Shown in pieces: positions 34,301 through 45,086 of a DNA stretch of 64,000 nt. Position numbers and translations under genes: made by a program. The notes under the pieces are model-generated. The model did no database searches and was not told the origin of the DNA. It saw only the letters and a program-made list of their open reading frames with translations. The stretch spans positions 1-64,000 of the forward strand of contig JAGQDJ010000032.1 of the NCBI GenBank assembly GCA_022885665.1, in the 5' to 3' direction. This DNA is from Triops longicaudatus. Its lineage: Eukaryota > Arthropoda > Branchiopoda > Notostraca > Triopsidae. Positions within the stretch are counted from its first letter, which is position 1. Each line of letters begins with the position of its first letter.

Positions 34301-37092
34301 GGGTAAACCCCCATCCTTGCGTAGAACCACCAGAAGAGCTCGAAAACCAGTTTTCCTTGTTAAATTGCTTATTTTTTGTTATAGGTAATCACAGTCCCCG
34401 GTTCCCTTTTACGACCTAAGTTTGCTAGTCTCTTAAAGTTTTTCGTTTTTTCAGGAAGTTTGATGCAGCAAGGCGGAGATATTGCACCGAAGTAATTACC
34501 TTTTTTAGGTGCTGTGTCGAGTAACCCTACTAACTAATGTATGAAAATAGCATGATGAAGGCATTAAGAGCACGTTGTGCATATTGATTACTAATAAACT
34601 TGTCTTTCTTTCAATTGCGTGTGTTGATTAACTCCAGAATTGCACCAGCGGAATGGGCTGTAACGTCCGAATGTCCGTCTTTCGACCAATCTGTTTTAGT
34701 GAACCAGTTTACTTTGTCGGAGAGCTTCTGGTTCACGGTGGGTAGCTTGATACAAGGAGGATCTGGTGTCAATCCCAAGTATGATATTTAGAGTAGTGCC
34801 CGTTTTTGTTTGGTCTTGTTAGGTTCAACTGCATGGACTACCACTTTTGTATTGTTTCGTGTAATAAGTATTCAGATTACATCGCGTGTCACCCGTTAAA
34901 AGCTGCTCTAACTTCTTTCGCAGAGCCATCTCAACACGTCTGGTTGCTTGTTTATGGTGGTTTTTTACTCTGATCATGATTTCATCCTACACTGCCAACT
35001 TGGCAGCTTTCCTTACTGTTGAAAGAATGGAATCGCCTATTGAGTCCGTTGAAGACTTAGCGAAGCAGACCAAGATAAAATATGGCAGTGTGTTATCCGG
35101 AACTACCACTACATTTTTCAGGGTGAGCTGGTGAAAAAACTATTCACTTCCACAACCCCCAGCGTTTATTTATGCTCACTGATCTCGCCCTATACTCCAT
35201 TTTGCATTCATATGGCCTTCACTCTATGACAGCGTCATTTAGCATTCATTCAACACTGGGAGTTGCATTTCTGTGAGTTCGTAATGTTGTCAAGTGCTGA
35301 TGGAAACTGTTGCCATATAGGATTCCAGTATGCCAATCTATCAACGAATGTGGTCCTTTATGGAATCTAGCCGTCCGTCTGTGTTCACTAAGACAACCAT
35401 CGAAGGCGTGGAACGCGTTCTGAAGTCCGGTGGATCGTATGCCTTTCTGATGGAGTCCAGTTCTATTGAATACCAGGTTGAGCGAAAATGCGATCTCATG
35501 CAAATCGGTGGACCTATTGACTCCAAGGGATATGGTGTCGCGTTACCTCAAGGTAAGTTACAGCAGAAAAGCGCTAAATACCATCCAGAACTTAGGAGTG
35601 ACATAGGAGAATTTAGACGGAGGAATGCAATTTGTAAGAAAGTATAACTAATGAGGTAAGTATATCTAAGACGTAAAAAAACAACAGCCCCTTGAAAAAG
35701 TACTAACTACTCTGAAAAACGCGCATGGAAAAAGAAAAGCTTATTGCCTAAGAAAATACCAGCAAAACGTTTCTAGTAACTGACTTTTTAAAATCAAAAT
35801 AGTTTCTAGTTAATTGTATTTCATGAACAGTGTTTTAAAAGTTTGAATGTCAAAAAAGCTGTAACGATAACAAAGACTGCTTCGACGAAAATGGATCAAG
35901 AAGTCTACTATGGGTGCCATTTGGATATTAATAAATACACGGAAAATTTAATACAAAATATTATTTGTAATTATATTGTACGACTGCCGAAGATATTATA
36001 AATCAATAAAACATTTAATATAAATCTTATAATAATAACAAACATTCGATGGACTGCTTCTCTTACGAGGGACTGACCGTGTCTTTTCCACCCGGCCAAT
36101 AGGAAAAAAAACTGACGAAAAAAATCTTTTAGTTTACTGATATTTCACAATAATATCTTTAATTTCCTCCAAGAATGCAACAGTTTGCTTGCTAGCCAGG
36201 GTAACTTTTGTAAGAGTTAAAAAGTTTAAAACTTGTTTTTGTTTCTCTCGCGAAGTAATAAAAAAGAAACTATTGCTACATTTCATTGTCCTGTTCCCCG
36301 TTTTCCCTATTTTCGTCAACATGTGTCGTTCGCCCGTGCGAATGATTCATCGGTATTGCTATAAAAAGGCATTTCAACGGCCTCTAATATGAGAGCTTTC
36401 TTGCTCTGGAACAAACGCCTTTTTTCTCGGCGAATTCTTGAAATGACAAAAGCAATGCCAAGAAACTCCCAAGTGTTAGAAATCCACTGTCTCCATTTTT
36501 CTACTTAAGTCAAGTGGCTCTCATTTTAAGAATGTTTTCTACTTCCCCTTCCCTAATGGCATTTAGACTTTATTCTCCTTCATATTGGCTACTGTAAGCT
36601 AAAAGTAAAGCTAATTATAAACATTCTTTACCGCAGGCTCACCTTACAGGGCTGCGTTTAACAGTGCGGTTTTACATTTGCAAGAAACAAATCGCCTTAT
36701 TTTACTGAAACGAAAGTGGTGGAAGGAGAAACGAGGCGGAGGCCAGTGTAAAGTAAGTGCCCAACAAAGTATATTTACGGATGAAATAGCATACTTGCCT
36801 TTAGGATGACGACGTCAAAGCCAGTAGCGCGGCTAGTGAATTGGGTTTGGCAAATGTGGGCGGAGTGTTTGTCGTCTTAATGGGCGGAATGGCAGTGGCG
36901 TGCATCATGGCCGTCATAGAATTCATCTGGAAAACGAGGAAGCTAGCTGCTGAAGATCCAGACGTGTCTATCTGTAGAGAATTGCTGCATGAAATGCAGT
37001 ACACCCTGAAGTTCAACGGAAGCACACGACCAGCCGTACGGAAGGGGCCCTACAACATACCACGTTCTCCGTCCAGTCCCATTCAACAGTGA
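31398..37092 (+). CDS. Kainate-type ionotropic glutamate receptor subunit with alternative pore exons
   Basis: Ligand-gated cation channel of synapses. Exons: 31398-31485, 31554-31712, 32107-32291, 32380-32537, 32710-32851, 32926-33093, 33178-33330, 33405-33623, 33688-33894, 33951-34035, 34084-34222, pore module A (34284-34384 plus 34455-34491) or B (34638-34778), 34924-35122, 35321-35552, 36637-36752, 36805-37092. With A the protein is 891 residues, with B 892. Order: signal peptide; amino-terminal domain (VVSIFGPQANP, WGWKQFTILYED); ligand-binding S1 (RFEGFNIDLISEIAKILGFN); M1 (DVWIYMMTAYLGVSILLFFL); pore loop; M3 with SYTANLAAFLTVERMESPIE; S2 (FLMESSSIEYQ, DSKGYG); M4 (VVLMGGMAVACIMAVIEF). 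It ends in a short cytoplasmic tail. Kainate-family identity rests on the S2 and M3 sequence; the S1 segment GDLSIIYDREQ departs from the usual APLAITYVRE. Confidence 0.9.
34284..34491 (+). other. Glutamate receptor pore module A (two exons, MQQG type)
   Basis: 34284-34384 and 34455-34491, split by a 70-bp intron. They code RITPYEWVNPHPCVEPPEEL and LFFVIGSLMQQGGDIAPK. This is the standard kainate/AMPA form, with Gln at the Q/R site. It enters in phase 2 and leaves with AA before GT, exactly as module B does. Confidence 0.8.
34638..34778 (+). other. Glutamate receptor pore module B (one exon, IQGG type)
   Basis: Codes RIAPAEWAVTSECPSFDQSV and SFWFTVGSLIQGGSGVNPK. It is homologous in layout to module A, has the same entry and exit phases, and lies directly downstream. 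The Gln of the Q/R site is kept but the next residue is Gly instead of Gln. It is 141 nt against 138 for module A. Including both would duplicate the pore loop, so mutually exclusive use is predicted. Confidence 0.75.
35553..36636 (+). other. Long intron of the glutamate receptor
   Basis: 1084 bp, against 60-330 bp for the other introns of this gene. No duplicated exon or transposon was recognised in it. Confidence 0.5.
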
Positions 37093-37304
37093 TACCTTTC
37101 CTGAAAAAAACACTTTCGTTTGCTTGCAGTTCAAAGACTTTTGTTTGTTTATCGACCCTGAAGATCAATATTGCTAGTTGACACCCTTCACACGTTTTTC
37201 TCCCCAAATACATGATTTATTTGCCATCTTGACTGATACATCGAACAACTCATAAAATAACAGTTAATATTCAACAAAAGATAAAAACAATGGGGAGATG
37301 CTTT

Positions 37305-38012
37305 CTACAGCTTAGGTTTGACGGTCAGCGTTCCTTCTGATGTGCCAAGGCGATGGGCGACTTTCTCGCGCGGCCACGTAGTCATCCAGAGAACGAAACC
37401 GATCGACATTAATGCTACACATTCAAGCACGAACCGCAAGCCCGGCCACCAGGGCGGGTGAACGTAAGGGTTGGTATCCCGAACGGACGCAAGCATCATG
37501 CCAGTAGCTACCGTCAGTAGGCCAGTGGTATTGTGCATATTTAGGGAACCCCATGCCACAATAACAGGAAATAGGGACCAGCCAAGATCGTTGAAATTTG
37601 GCCGAAGTCCGCCAGAGCAATTCGTAGACAAACCCCAGAATATACCTCCACGGAATGCAAATACCAAAGCTGCGTAAGTGAGTTCAGCGTACACCAACTC
37701 CGGCATACACATTCCATGGTAAAACATGTAGGAAGGAATACCAATCAAAGGAGCAGCACCCATCAACCCGATGAACTTGGCAGCAGGCGGTGCGTTACCC
37801 GCTTGTTGCATCAAATAGCGCAGTCTGCCTTTCATATTCGCTTGGTCCCACTCGGGGACTTTGCCGTCGACCGTTTCTGCCCGTTGGAAACGAGACGAAG
37901 TCGCTGCTAAATAACGGCTAGAAACCGGGAACAAAATTTTCGGCGGCTTTCCAACATTTGCGAGAAAACCAACACCTTTTAAACACGTTCCCCGTGAAAG
38001 TAATCGCGCCAT
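37305..38012 (-). CDS. TMEM69: Transmembrane protein 69 (DUF3429), intronless
   Basis: A single open frame of 235 residues. The N-terminal ~45 residues are basic and Ser/Arg-rich (MARLLSRGTCLKGVGFLANV), compatible with a mitochondrial targeting peptide. Five hydrophobic segments follow. They include AAKFIGLMGAAPLIGIPSYM, ELTYAALVFAFRGGIFWGLS and VLECVALMSIGFVLWMTTW, with FRGGIFWG and the proline/serine-rich loops typical of DUF3429/TMEM69. The family is found in bacteria and mitochondria; its molecular function is not established. The gene converges on the glutamate receptor (stop codons about 210 bp apart) and diverges from DHX16. Confidence 0.88.
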   Translation of the reverse strand: MARLLSRGTCLKGVGFLANVGKPPKILFPVSSRYLAATSSRFQRAETVDGKVPEWDQANMKGRLRYLMQQAGNAPPAAKFIGLMGAAPLIGIPSYMFYHGMCMPELVYAELTYAALVFAFRGGIFWGLSTNCSGGLRPNFNDLGWSLFPVIVAWGSLNMHNTTGLLTVATGMMLASVRDTNPYVHPPWWPGLRFVLECVALMSIGFVLWMTTWPREKVAHRLGTSEGTLTVKPKL

Positions 38013-38790
38013 TCTTATTCACTTTTACAGTTTGTTTTAGTCTTCACGGCAACTGTTCTTTGAGTACCGTTCAGTGCCCTATGGATGAACCCAATAGGGA
38101 AAAGGTTTATCGTACCAGGCTTGCTGGCTTCACGTATCAACGCATTTACAACGCTTTAGAACGTTGACCGACGTCTGTTCTCAGAATATTAACAAGGCTA
38201 ACTCGGGCTGGTTAAATGAAATTTTTGCGCGGCATGTGAAGAATGTGAAAGATGTAATATTTCGTAAAAATTTCATGTTTAATGATTATCGAATATTCGA
38301 CTTCCGTATCTCACAAAAATAGATTTGTATTATGTAATACTTATCACAAAGTATTCGACCGCGTAAGTCGAGACCATTAAATCATGAAAGCAAGGCTGTG
38401 GTTGTCCAACTGGCGGCCCAAGGGCCGGATTTGGCCAACGTTACTAGTACTAGTTCTGAACTGTTACGTTAAGCTCAACCAAAAAAGAGCTGCAGGACAA
38501 ATGAAAACGAAGTAGCTAAAAGTAGCTAAGAAAAGTAGCTAACACGTTTTAGAGAGAATAGTTCTACCGTCAAACTTGGTAAATCGAACGAAAAAGGGCA
38601 TTTTTTCGAAGAAAAACGCATAATGCAGGATATTGAAGCAAGATATTATTTTCAACCACCTGCCACCTAGCGGCCATGTTTACAGCTGGTGATGATTCCG
38701 TTGTGGATCGTCAACAAAACATTGCGAACGCGTGAAAAGCAAGGGAGCCATTTGAAAATTTACGGTTACTATAAAGTCTCAGAAAAAAAA
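38013..38790. promoter_or_regulatory. Divergent spacer between TMEM69 and DHX16
   Basis: Both promoters lie here. A hAT-like fragment occupies part of it (see next entry). An in-frame upstream Met at 38689 exists but the conserved DHX16 start is at 38791. Confidence 0.4.
38396..38440. mobile_element. Fragment of a hAT-like element end
   Basis: CTGTGGTTGTCCAACTGGCG followed by GCCCAAGGGCCGGATTTGG resembles the CAGNGGTNNNCAAACTGNGGCCC ends of hAT elements, with its first bases altered. No matching right end was found nearby. Confidence 0.4.
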
Positions 38791-41700
38791 ATGGCTTCAG
38801 TGGAAGAATGGGTGCACGATCAGTTGTATGAGATTCTTGGCTTAAGTGATCGTACCGTGGCTCAGTTTTTGACCGGCTTAGCAAAACAGAGTACTTCTCC
38901 AGACATTTTGAAACAGAAATTGCAGGACAGCGGGATCTTAGAAGGAAACTCGAAAGTTGATGGGTTTGTCCATCAACTGTGGAACAAAATTCCCCATGTA
39001 TCATCATCTGCAAGCCAATCTGCCACGTCCGAGCGTATGGCTCGTTTACAACGTGAACAAGAAATTGTCAACATGTTGGCTAAGAATAGAACGTATCGAC
39101 TTGTCTCGGATGAGAGTGAAGAAGATAACGTGACAAACGTAGTACAGCGAAAAGAGAAACCTGCCAAAAAGTAAGCTGGACTACGATACTCGAACGGAAG
39201 TATTTTTTTCAATAGCTTGTAATTGTTTCCACTAGAAAGCGAAAGAAAGAAAAAGTTAAAACGGAAAGCAGTGATTCAGAAGATGCAGAGTCAAAATCCC
39301 GAGCGAAAGATCTCCAAGAACGAGACGAATTTGCAGAGCGTCTTAAAAAGAGAGACAAGGAGAAACAGCGCAATATTGCCACCAGTAATTAGCTAATGAC
39401 ATGTTCGTAGTCTTGAAGCTTACGTTAATTATAATGTTTTACAAATGAAGGTTCCAAGTCGTTTGGCGAAGCTGCGAAAAGATTACAAATGGAAACGGAA
39501 GACAGACAAAAAATCGTCCCCAAACTCAGGGTTGAGTCACGCCGGGTTTATTTAGCCAAACGAAAAGAAGATAAACTCCTAGAATTGGAAGCTGATATTT
39601 TGGATGATGAATACCTTTTCGACGAATCCACGTACGTTACAGATTTCATTGGGCTTCAGTTTAGATTAATTGTGTTGTTAATTTTAGGTTAACTGAACAA
39701 GAACTTAAAGAACGCGAATATAAGAAAAAAGTCCTCGAATTGGCGAAACAGCACGAAAAAGCGCGCGAACTTGAATTAGTACAGCGTTACCATATGCCTG
39801 ACGACAAGAAAAAGGTAGTTTACACCGATTAGGTTTTCGTAATTTATTAATATCACGTAACTCACTCGAATTTCTTTCCGAACATTCACGTAAGAACTCA
39901 AGTAAAATCGAAAACATTTCTTCAGTGAAGTCGTAACACACGTTAATCGTATTAGAGGATTCATGTACGAATAAGAAACACGCGTAGATTTCGATTGATA
40001 CAAGGAAAAGAAATGAAAATAATTCCAAACACAGGGCACGGACTCGTACGTAGAGGTGGACGAACGTGAAAAGCAGCCTCATGCGGAGCAAAAATTATGG
40101 GAAGATGAACGGATGGCGACTGCTCAGTGGCGTTTTGGAGCCAAAGATGCTAAACTTAAAGCAAGGGAAAAAGGCCAAGACAAAGATTATGATCTGGTAC
40201 TTGATGACACGATCGATTTTATCCAAACGGTTACTTTAGCAGGAACGAAAAAGGAAGAGGAAGAAAGTGTAAGAAATCAAGAGCTTCGAAAGCTTTAAGT
40301 TGAAATATTTGTCTTCTGTAAATGCAGTTGAAATCAGCTGTTGAACAGCGGAAACAAACTTTAGCTGAAGTACGAGCCAGCTTGCCCATATTCCCCTTTC
40401 GAGATGATTTGCTTGCTGCAATTGAAGAGCATCAGGTAAATTAACATTTCTGTCTTTAATTACGATACCCTGGCTTACTTTCAATTGCCAATTGCTATTA
40501 TATAGGTTTTGATTGTGGAGGGCGAGACAGGTTCAGGGAAGACTACCCAAATTCCTCAATATCTGTTTGAAGCAGGTTATACAAAAGATGGGAAAAAGAT
40601 TGGTTGTACCCAGCCAAGGCGTGTGGCAGCTATGAGTGTTGCTGCCCGTGTTGCGCAAGAAATGGGCGTCAAACTGGGTAACGAGGTGAGGCCTGTTCCG
40701 TACTTAATAACCCGTCCCGCGTTATTTATTAGATTGTGGCTGTGCATTGGCCATCTAAATGCTTATTTACACGTTGTTTGGTCTACGCCTGAAAGTTGGC
40801 GTTTGGGGTGAAAAAGGAAACAGCAATAGAAAACTCATACTAGTCATTCCTGTCGTACGCGAAGGCTTGTCTTGGCAGTCGGTGCGAATCCATCATTTTC
40901 CACATATGCTGGCGTTTTTGTTTTCTTTTCTATTTTTTGGCCAAGATAATAAGAAAGTTTCAAAGAATAAATTAAGTATGAGTCAACTTGGCAGTGACCT
41001 GCAGTCATTCCCCCATTTTGTTTTGGGAGGTTTCCAAAACAAGCGTTAGAACGTCGGTGGAGATTCTAGTTTCGTTTCCCCTATTGGTATTTTGTCGACT
41101 CTTAGACTAAGTGAAAAATAATCTCCAGAAAATACAATAGATGCTCTTTTAATGAGTTATTGTCCTCTAACCTCCAAGTCATACATAGCTTCGAAGAAAG
41201 AAAAATCGGTTATTTTTGTCTTAATTATTTTCTAACTGTAATTATTATTTATTTGATACTCGCAGTTTTATTTTACTTATTAAATTAATTTTTGGGCAGG
41301 TGGGCTATAGCATTCGTTTTGAAGATTGCACGTCTGAACGTACTGTCGTCAAATATATGACGGATGGTATGTTACTTCGCGAGTTTTTGTCCGAGCCCGA
41401 TCTTCAGAGTTACAGGTGCGTAATCTCCCCATTCCGTTCAATTTAACCAGTTGATTTTTTGCCGTCTGGGATAAAAATAAAAAGTATTTTCTTTCCGATG
41501 CATTACGAGGAGGGAAATCCAAGGTCAAGAAGCGTCTTTTCGATCTTTTAAAGCAAGAGTAAATTCATTGTCTTGATTTTTTTTAATTTCTGGTGATTGG
41601 AAACATTGTGAGCGCTTGATGAAGGTATTGTAACTTTCAAAACAAGAGCTGCATAATTTAAATCGCATATTCATGGATTTTCAGATCACCCTTGATTTGT

Positions 41701-44051
41701 TTCTGTTACGGTGTAAAAATTGAGATGGAAACCTAAGGTCTTCGACGCCTGTCGCGTTTCGTAAGACTTCTTATTTTTTGCTCTTTTCAGTGTGATGATT
41801 ATCGATGAAGCCCACGAAAGGACATTACACACAGATATTCTATTTGGTCTTATTAAGGATATTGCTCGATTCCGTCCAGATTTGAAGCTGTTGATTTCAA
41901 GTGCAACGTTGGACGCTGAAAAATTCTCCGACTTCTTCGATGAAGCGCCCATTTTCCGTATCCCGGGTAAACTTTAAATAAACAGCAATTTTTGTTCTGG
42001 ATGGAATTAGAATGTGGATCAGTTGATAAATGTTTGGATTTAAAGGTCGACGTTTCCCTGTGGATATTTACTACACGAAAGCACCGGAAGCGGATTACAT
42101 CGACGCCTGTGTCGTGACGGTTTTGCAGATTCATGTCACGCAGCCGACAGGTGACGTTCTCGTTTTTTTGACGGGCCAAGAAGAAATTGAGGTGTGCCAG
42201 GAAATGTTGACGGAGCGAGTACGGAAACTGGGCTCCAAAATCCGGGAATTAATTATCGCTCCTATTTACGCTAATTTACCGTCGGACATGCAAGCCAAAA
42301 TCTTTGATCCTACACCCCCTGGAGCGCGAAAAGTATATATTTTCGAAGTGTCAAGAACAATATGTCCTAACGAATATAAATTAGGTTGTGTTAGCCACGA
42401 ATATCGCCGAAACTTCACTCACGATCGAAAATATCGTGTATGTCATCGACCCAGGTTTTGCGAAACAAAACTCGTATAACGCTCGTACAGGAATGGAATC
42501 TTTGGTCGTTGTACCCATTTCTAAGGTACGTGGAAGTTAATTACTAGCCGTGAGGTCTTGTTTTTTATTGTGTTTTTTGTTTTGACAGGCATCAGCAAAC
42601 CAACGTGCTGGTAGAGCGGGAAGGACATCGGCAGGGAAGTGTTTTCGGCTGTATACAGCATGGGCGTACAAACACGAACTGGAAGAAAACACTGTACCAG
42701 AAATTCAGCGAGTCAACTTAGGAAATGTGGTTCTTTTGCTGAAATCGCTAGGAATTAATGATTTAATTCATTTCGACTTTCTGGATAGACCACCTCATGA
42801 AACTCTCGTGAGTATTAGCAGGCTGTATACTGCAGGGTTGCGTAGGCATTCACACCATGTATAGTTTATACCTAAACGACCGTGAATTTTGTTATTTCTA
42901 ATTGCTTTATATTGTTTTGTTTCGGTTTATTTATGTTTATTGATTTTGGACGTTTTTAGGTTTTGGCTCTGGAGCAGTTGTATGCGCTAGGTGCATTGAA
43001 TCATTTGGGCGAGTTGACCAAACTCGGTCGTCGAATGGCTGAGTTCCCTGTTGATCCTATGATGGCGAAAATGCTGTTGGCTTCTGAGAAGTAACTGAAC
43101 TATGATTTGTTTTTAGTCGAGTTTTCATAGCATTTGGTTGCCTTCGCAGGTACAAGTGTTCGGAGGAAGTGTTGTCCATCGCAGCCATGTTATCTGTTAA
43201 CAGCGCCGTGTTTTACCGGCCCAAGGATAAAGCTTTGCATGCTGATAATGCGCGCAAAAACTTCTTTGTCCCCGGAGGGGATCATTTTACCTTGCTGAAC
43301 GTGTATAATCAATGGGTCGAGTCTGGTTATTCCACACAATGGTGCTTTGAGAATTTTATTCAACACAGGTAACCAGTTTCGGAGCTTCCCGTGTTTTCCA
43401 GAATGACATGGAAATTGTTGTAGGTCCATGAAAAGAGCACGAGATGTCCGGGAACAAGTTGCAGGGCTCATGGAACGTGTGGAAATTGAATTAGTTTCCA
43501 GCCCAGGGGATATCATTAGTATCGGAAAGGTGAGAACAGCAGGAATAGGAATATACATTGGTTAATATAAAAAAAACGAATTAATGACATCCGGTAATTA
43601 TCAAATGTAGGCAATCACAGCTGGGTATTTTTATCACACGGCCAGACTGACCAAAGGCGGAGGCTACAAGACCGTCAAACACAACCAGTCCGTGTTAATT
43701 CACCCCAATAGTTGCTTGTTTGAAGAACTCCCACGGTGGCTCATTTATCACGAACTGGTATTTACCACCAAAGAGTATATGCGACAAGTAAGCGTCATTG
43801 CCCTTTGCTCCTATTGTTTCGTTTATTCTTTGTCCATGTATGTTAACAAAGAGAATTGGTACTGATGTGTAAAATACGTTGTAGAATGTATCAGCAACTA
43901 ATTATTTATTTCTTAGGTGATATTGATCGAGAACAGTTGGTTGTTGGAAGTAGCGCCTCATTATTATAAAGCGAAGGAATTGGAGGATGTGGCAGGAAAG
44001 AAGATGCCAAAAAATCAAGGCAAATCACGGGCTGAGCTCGGGGATCATTAA
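38791..44051 (+). CDS. DHX16: DHX16 / Prp2-type DEAH-box RNA helicase
   Basis: ATPase that remodels the activated spliceosome before the first splicing step. The start MASVEEWVHDQLYEILGLSD is the conserved N-terminus of DHX16; the longer frame from 38689 has no family support. A charged Lys/Glu/Ser region follows (exons near 38791-40430). The helicase motifs are all present: GETGSGKTTQIPQY (I, about 40527), TQPRRVAAMS (Ia), DEAH (II, about 41800), SAT (III), DVLVFLTGQEE (IV), ATNIAETSLTI (V, spliced across 42331-42385) and QRAGRAGR (VI, about 42600). The HA2 and OB-fold domains follow, with YRPKDKALHADNARKNFFVP. The C-terminus is SWLLEVAPHYYKAKELEDVA and GKSRAELGDH. About 16 exons, giving roughly 1010 residues. 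Intron 40686-41299 is the longest. Confidence 0.94.
40686..41299 (+). other. Long intron of DHX16
   Basis: 614 bp between GAG/GTGAGG and GGGCAG/GTGGGC, joining LGNE and VGYSIR. An open frame at 40759-41049 inside it is not coding. Confidence 0.6.
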
Positions 44052-44760
44052 AACATGTTGTTTTCATTTTGTAAAAGAAAAGTAAACTGAAATAAAAATG
44101 TTAAAAAAGAAAATAAGCCTTGCCTTGGAATAACTTTCAGTGTATCGGCCCGTGAAGTTGACTTGCATTCTTCGTTTCTCCTTTATCATTTTCTCCTTTT
44201 TGTACACTTGAGGAAGCTAAAAGAGGGTCAAGGCGACGTTATAAAAACTGAGAGTTTTCCCTAAGTCATCTTCTGGCGCTTTTTCTAAGGGTTTCTTTGA
44301 TTGGTACGGCCGGGAGGTAGTAAACAAAGACCACTATGGATGTTTTGTTTGCATCTTGTTAGTAGGAAAGCCACGTAAGTTTATGCGAGCGTCTGGATTT
44401 ACCCATTTTCGTAAGGCTAACCGGTTTTGCCTTGATGGGTCGTAGATTAGAAGATTGCGTTGAAGAAGCGCAAAAGTGAAGTCTTTCAAGAAATAGCCAG
44501 TTCTTTAGATCTATCAGTCGCCTTTGTTGCGTGAAGGACTATTAGTTAAGCCCTGCGGGCAAACTTGACCTTCGTGAATAACGCAGTGAACAACAATAAA
44601 CACTGGTAGCTTCTCATATTTTATTGCATGCAACTGATTCGGTAAAGGGCTATTTTTGCTTTTACCTAATGATGGTTTTTACGTTGAGTAAAAGCAAAGT
44701 TAGATTTTCGAACAAGGTCGGTGCAATTACGAACTGACAACTGTTGTGGCAGTCGTAGAT
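44052..44760. other. Intergenic between DHX16 and the serine protease homolog
   Basis: AATAAA at about 44092-44097 (GAAATAAAAATG) is the likely DHX16 poly(A) signal. No gene recognised. Confidence 0.45.
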
Positions 44761-44812
44761 GGGTATTTCCCTCTTGTTCTTGGACTCACCTTGGTCCAAA
44801 GTGGGAAATCCC
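44761..44812. promoter_or_regulatory. Two NF-kB-like sites upstream of the serine protease homolog
   Basis: GGGTATTTCC at 44761-44770 and the near-perfect GGGAAATCCC at 44803-44812. The second fits the arthropod Rel (Dorsal/Dif/Relish) consensus GGGRNNYYCC. They lie 118-170 bp before the TATA box at 44930 of a gene family known to be induced by infection. The link is inferred from sequence and context. Confidence 0.5.
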
Positions 44813-44929
44813 GGACAGTGGTAAAGGGCCGTCCCACTGTTTCCTACGTTAAGTCACGTGACTTCGATGCTTTGCCAGAAAAAGAAAAAAAAAAAGAAGT
44901 CTGATGAGTTATACTGGTTCTGAGCCAGG

Positions 44930-44936
44930 TATAAAA
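44930..44936 (+). promoter_or_regulatory. TATA box of the serine protease homolog gene
   Basis: GGTATAAAAGGTC with TTCAGCAG about 28 bp downstream as initiator. The 5' UTR of about 125 bp precedes the ATG at 45087. Confidence 0.75.
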
Positions 44937-45086
44937 GGTCGAGAGACTTCGGTGCTTGTTCAGCAGATCGTAGCGTGAAGTCATTTCGTACGTAGTAACA
45001 AGAGAACATCTGCTGAAGAGGTAAATCGACGAGTTATTCCTCCGTTAGTTATAGCCTTTGCATCTCTAACGTGATTTATCGTAAGG

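Noticed and set aside
38689..38790. Upstream in-frame Met giving DHX16 a longer N-terminus
   Set aside because: The 34 extra residues have no family support, while MASVEEWVHDQL at 38791 matches the conserved start.
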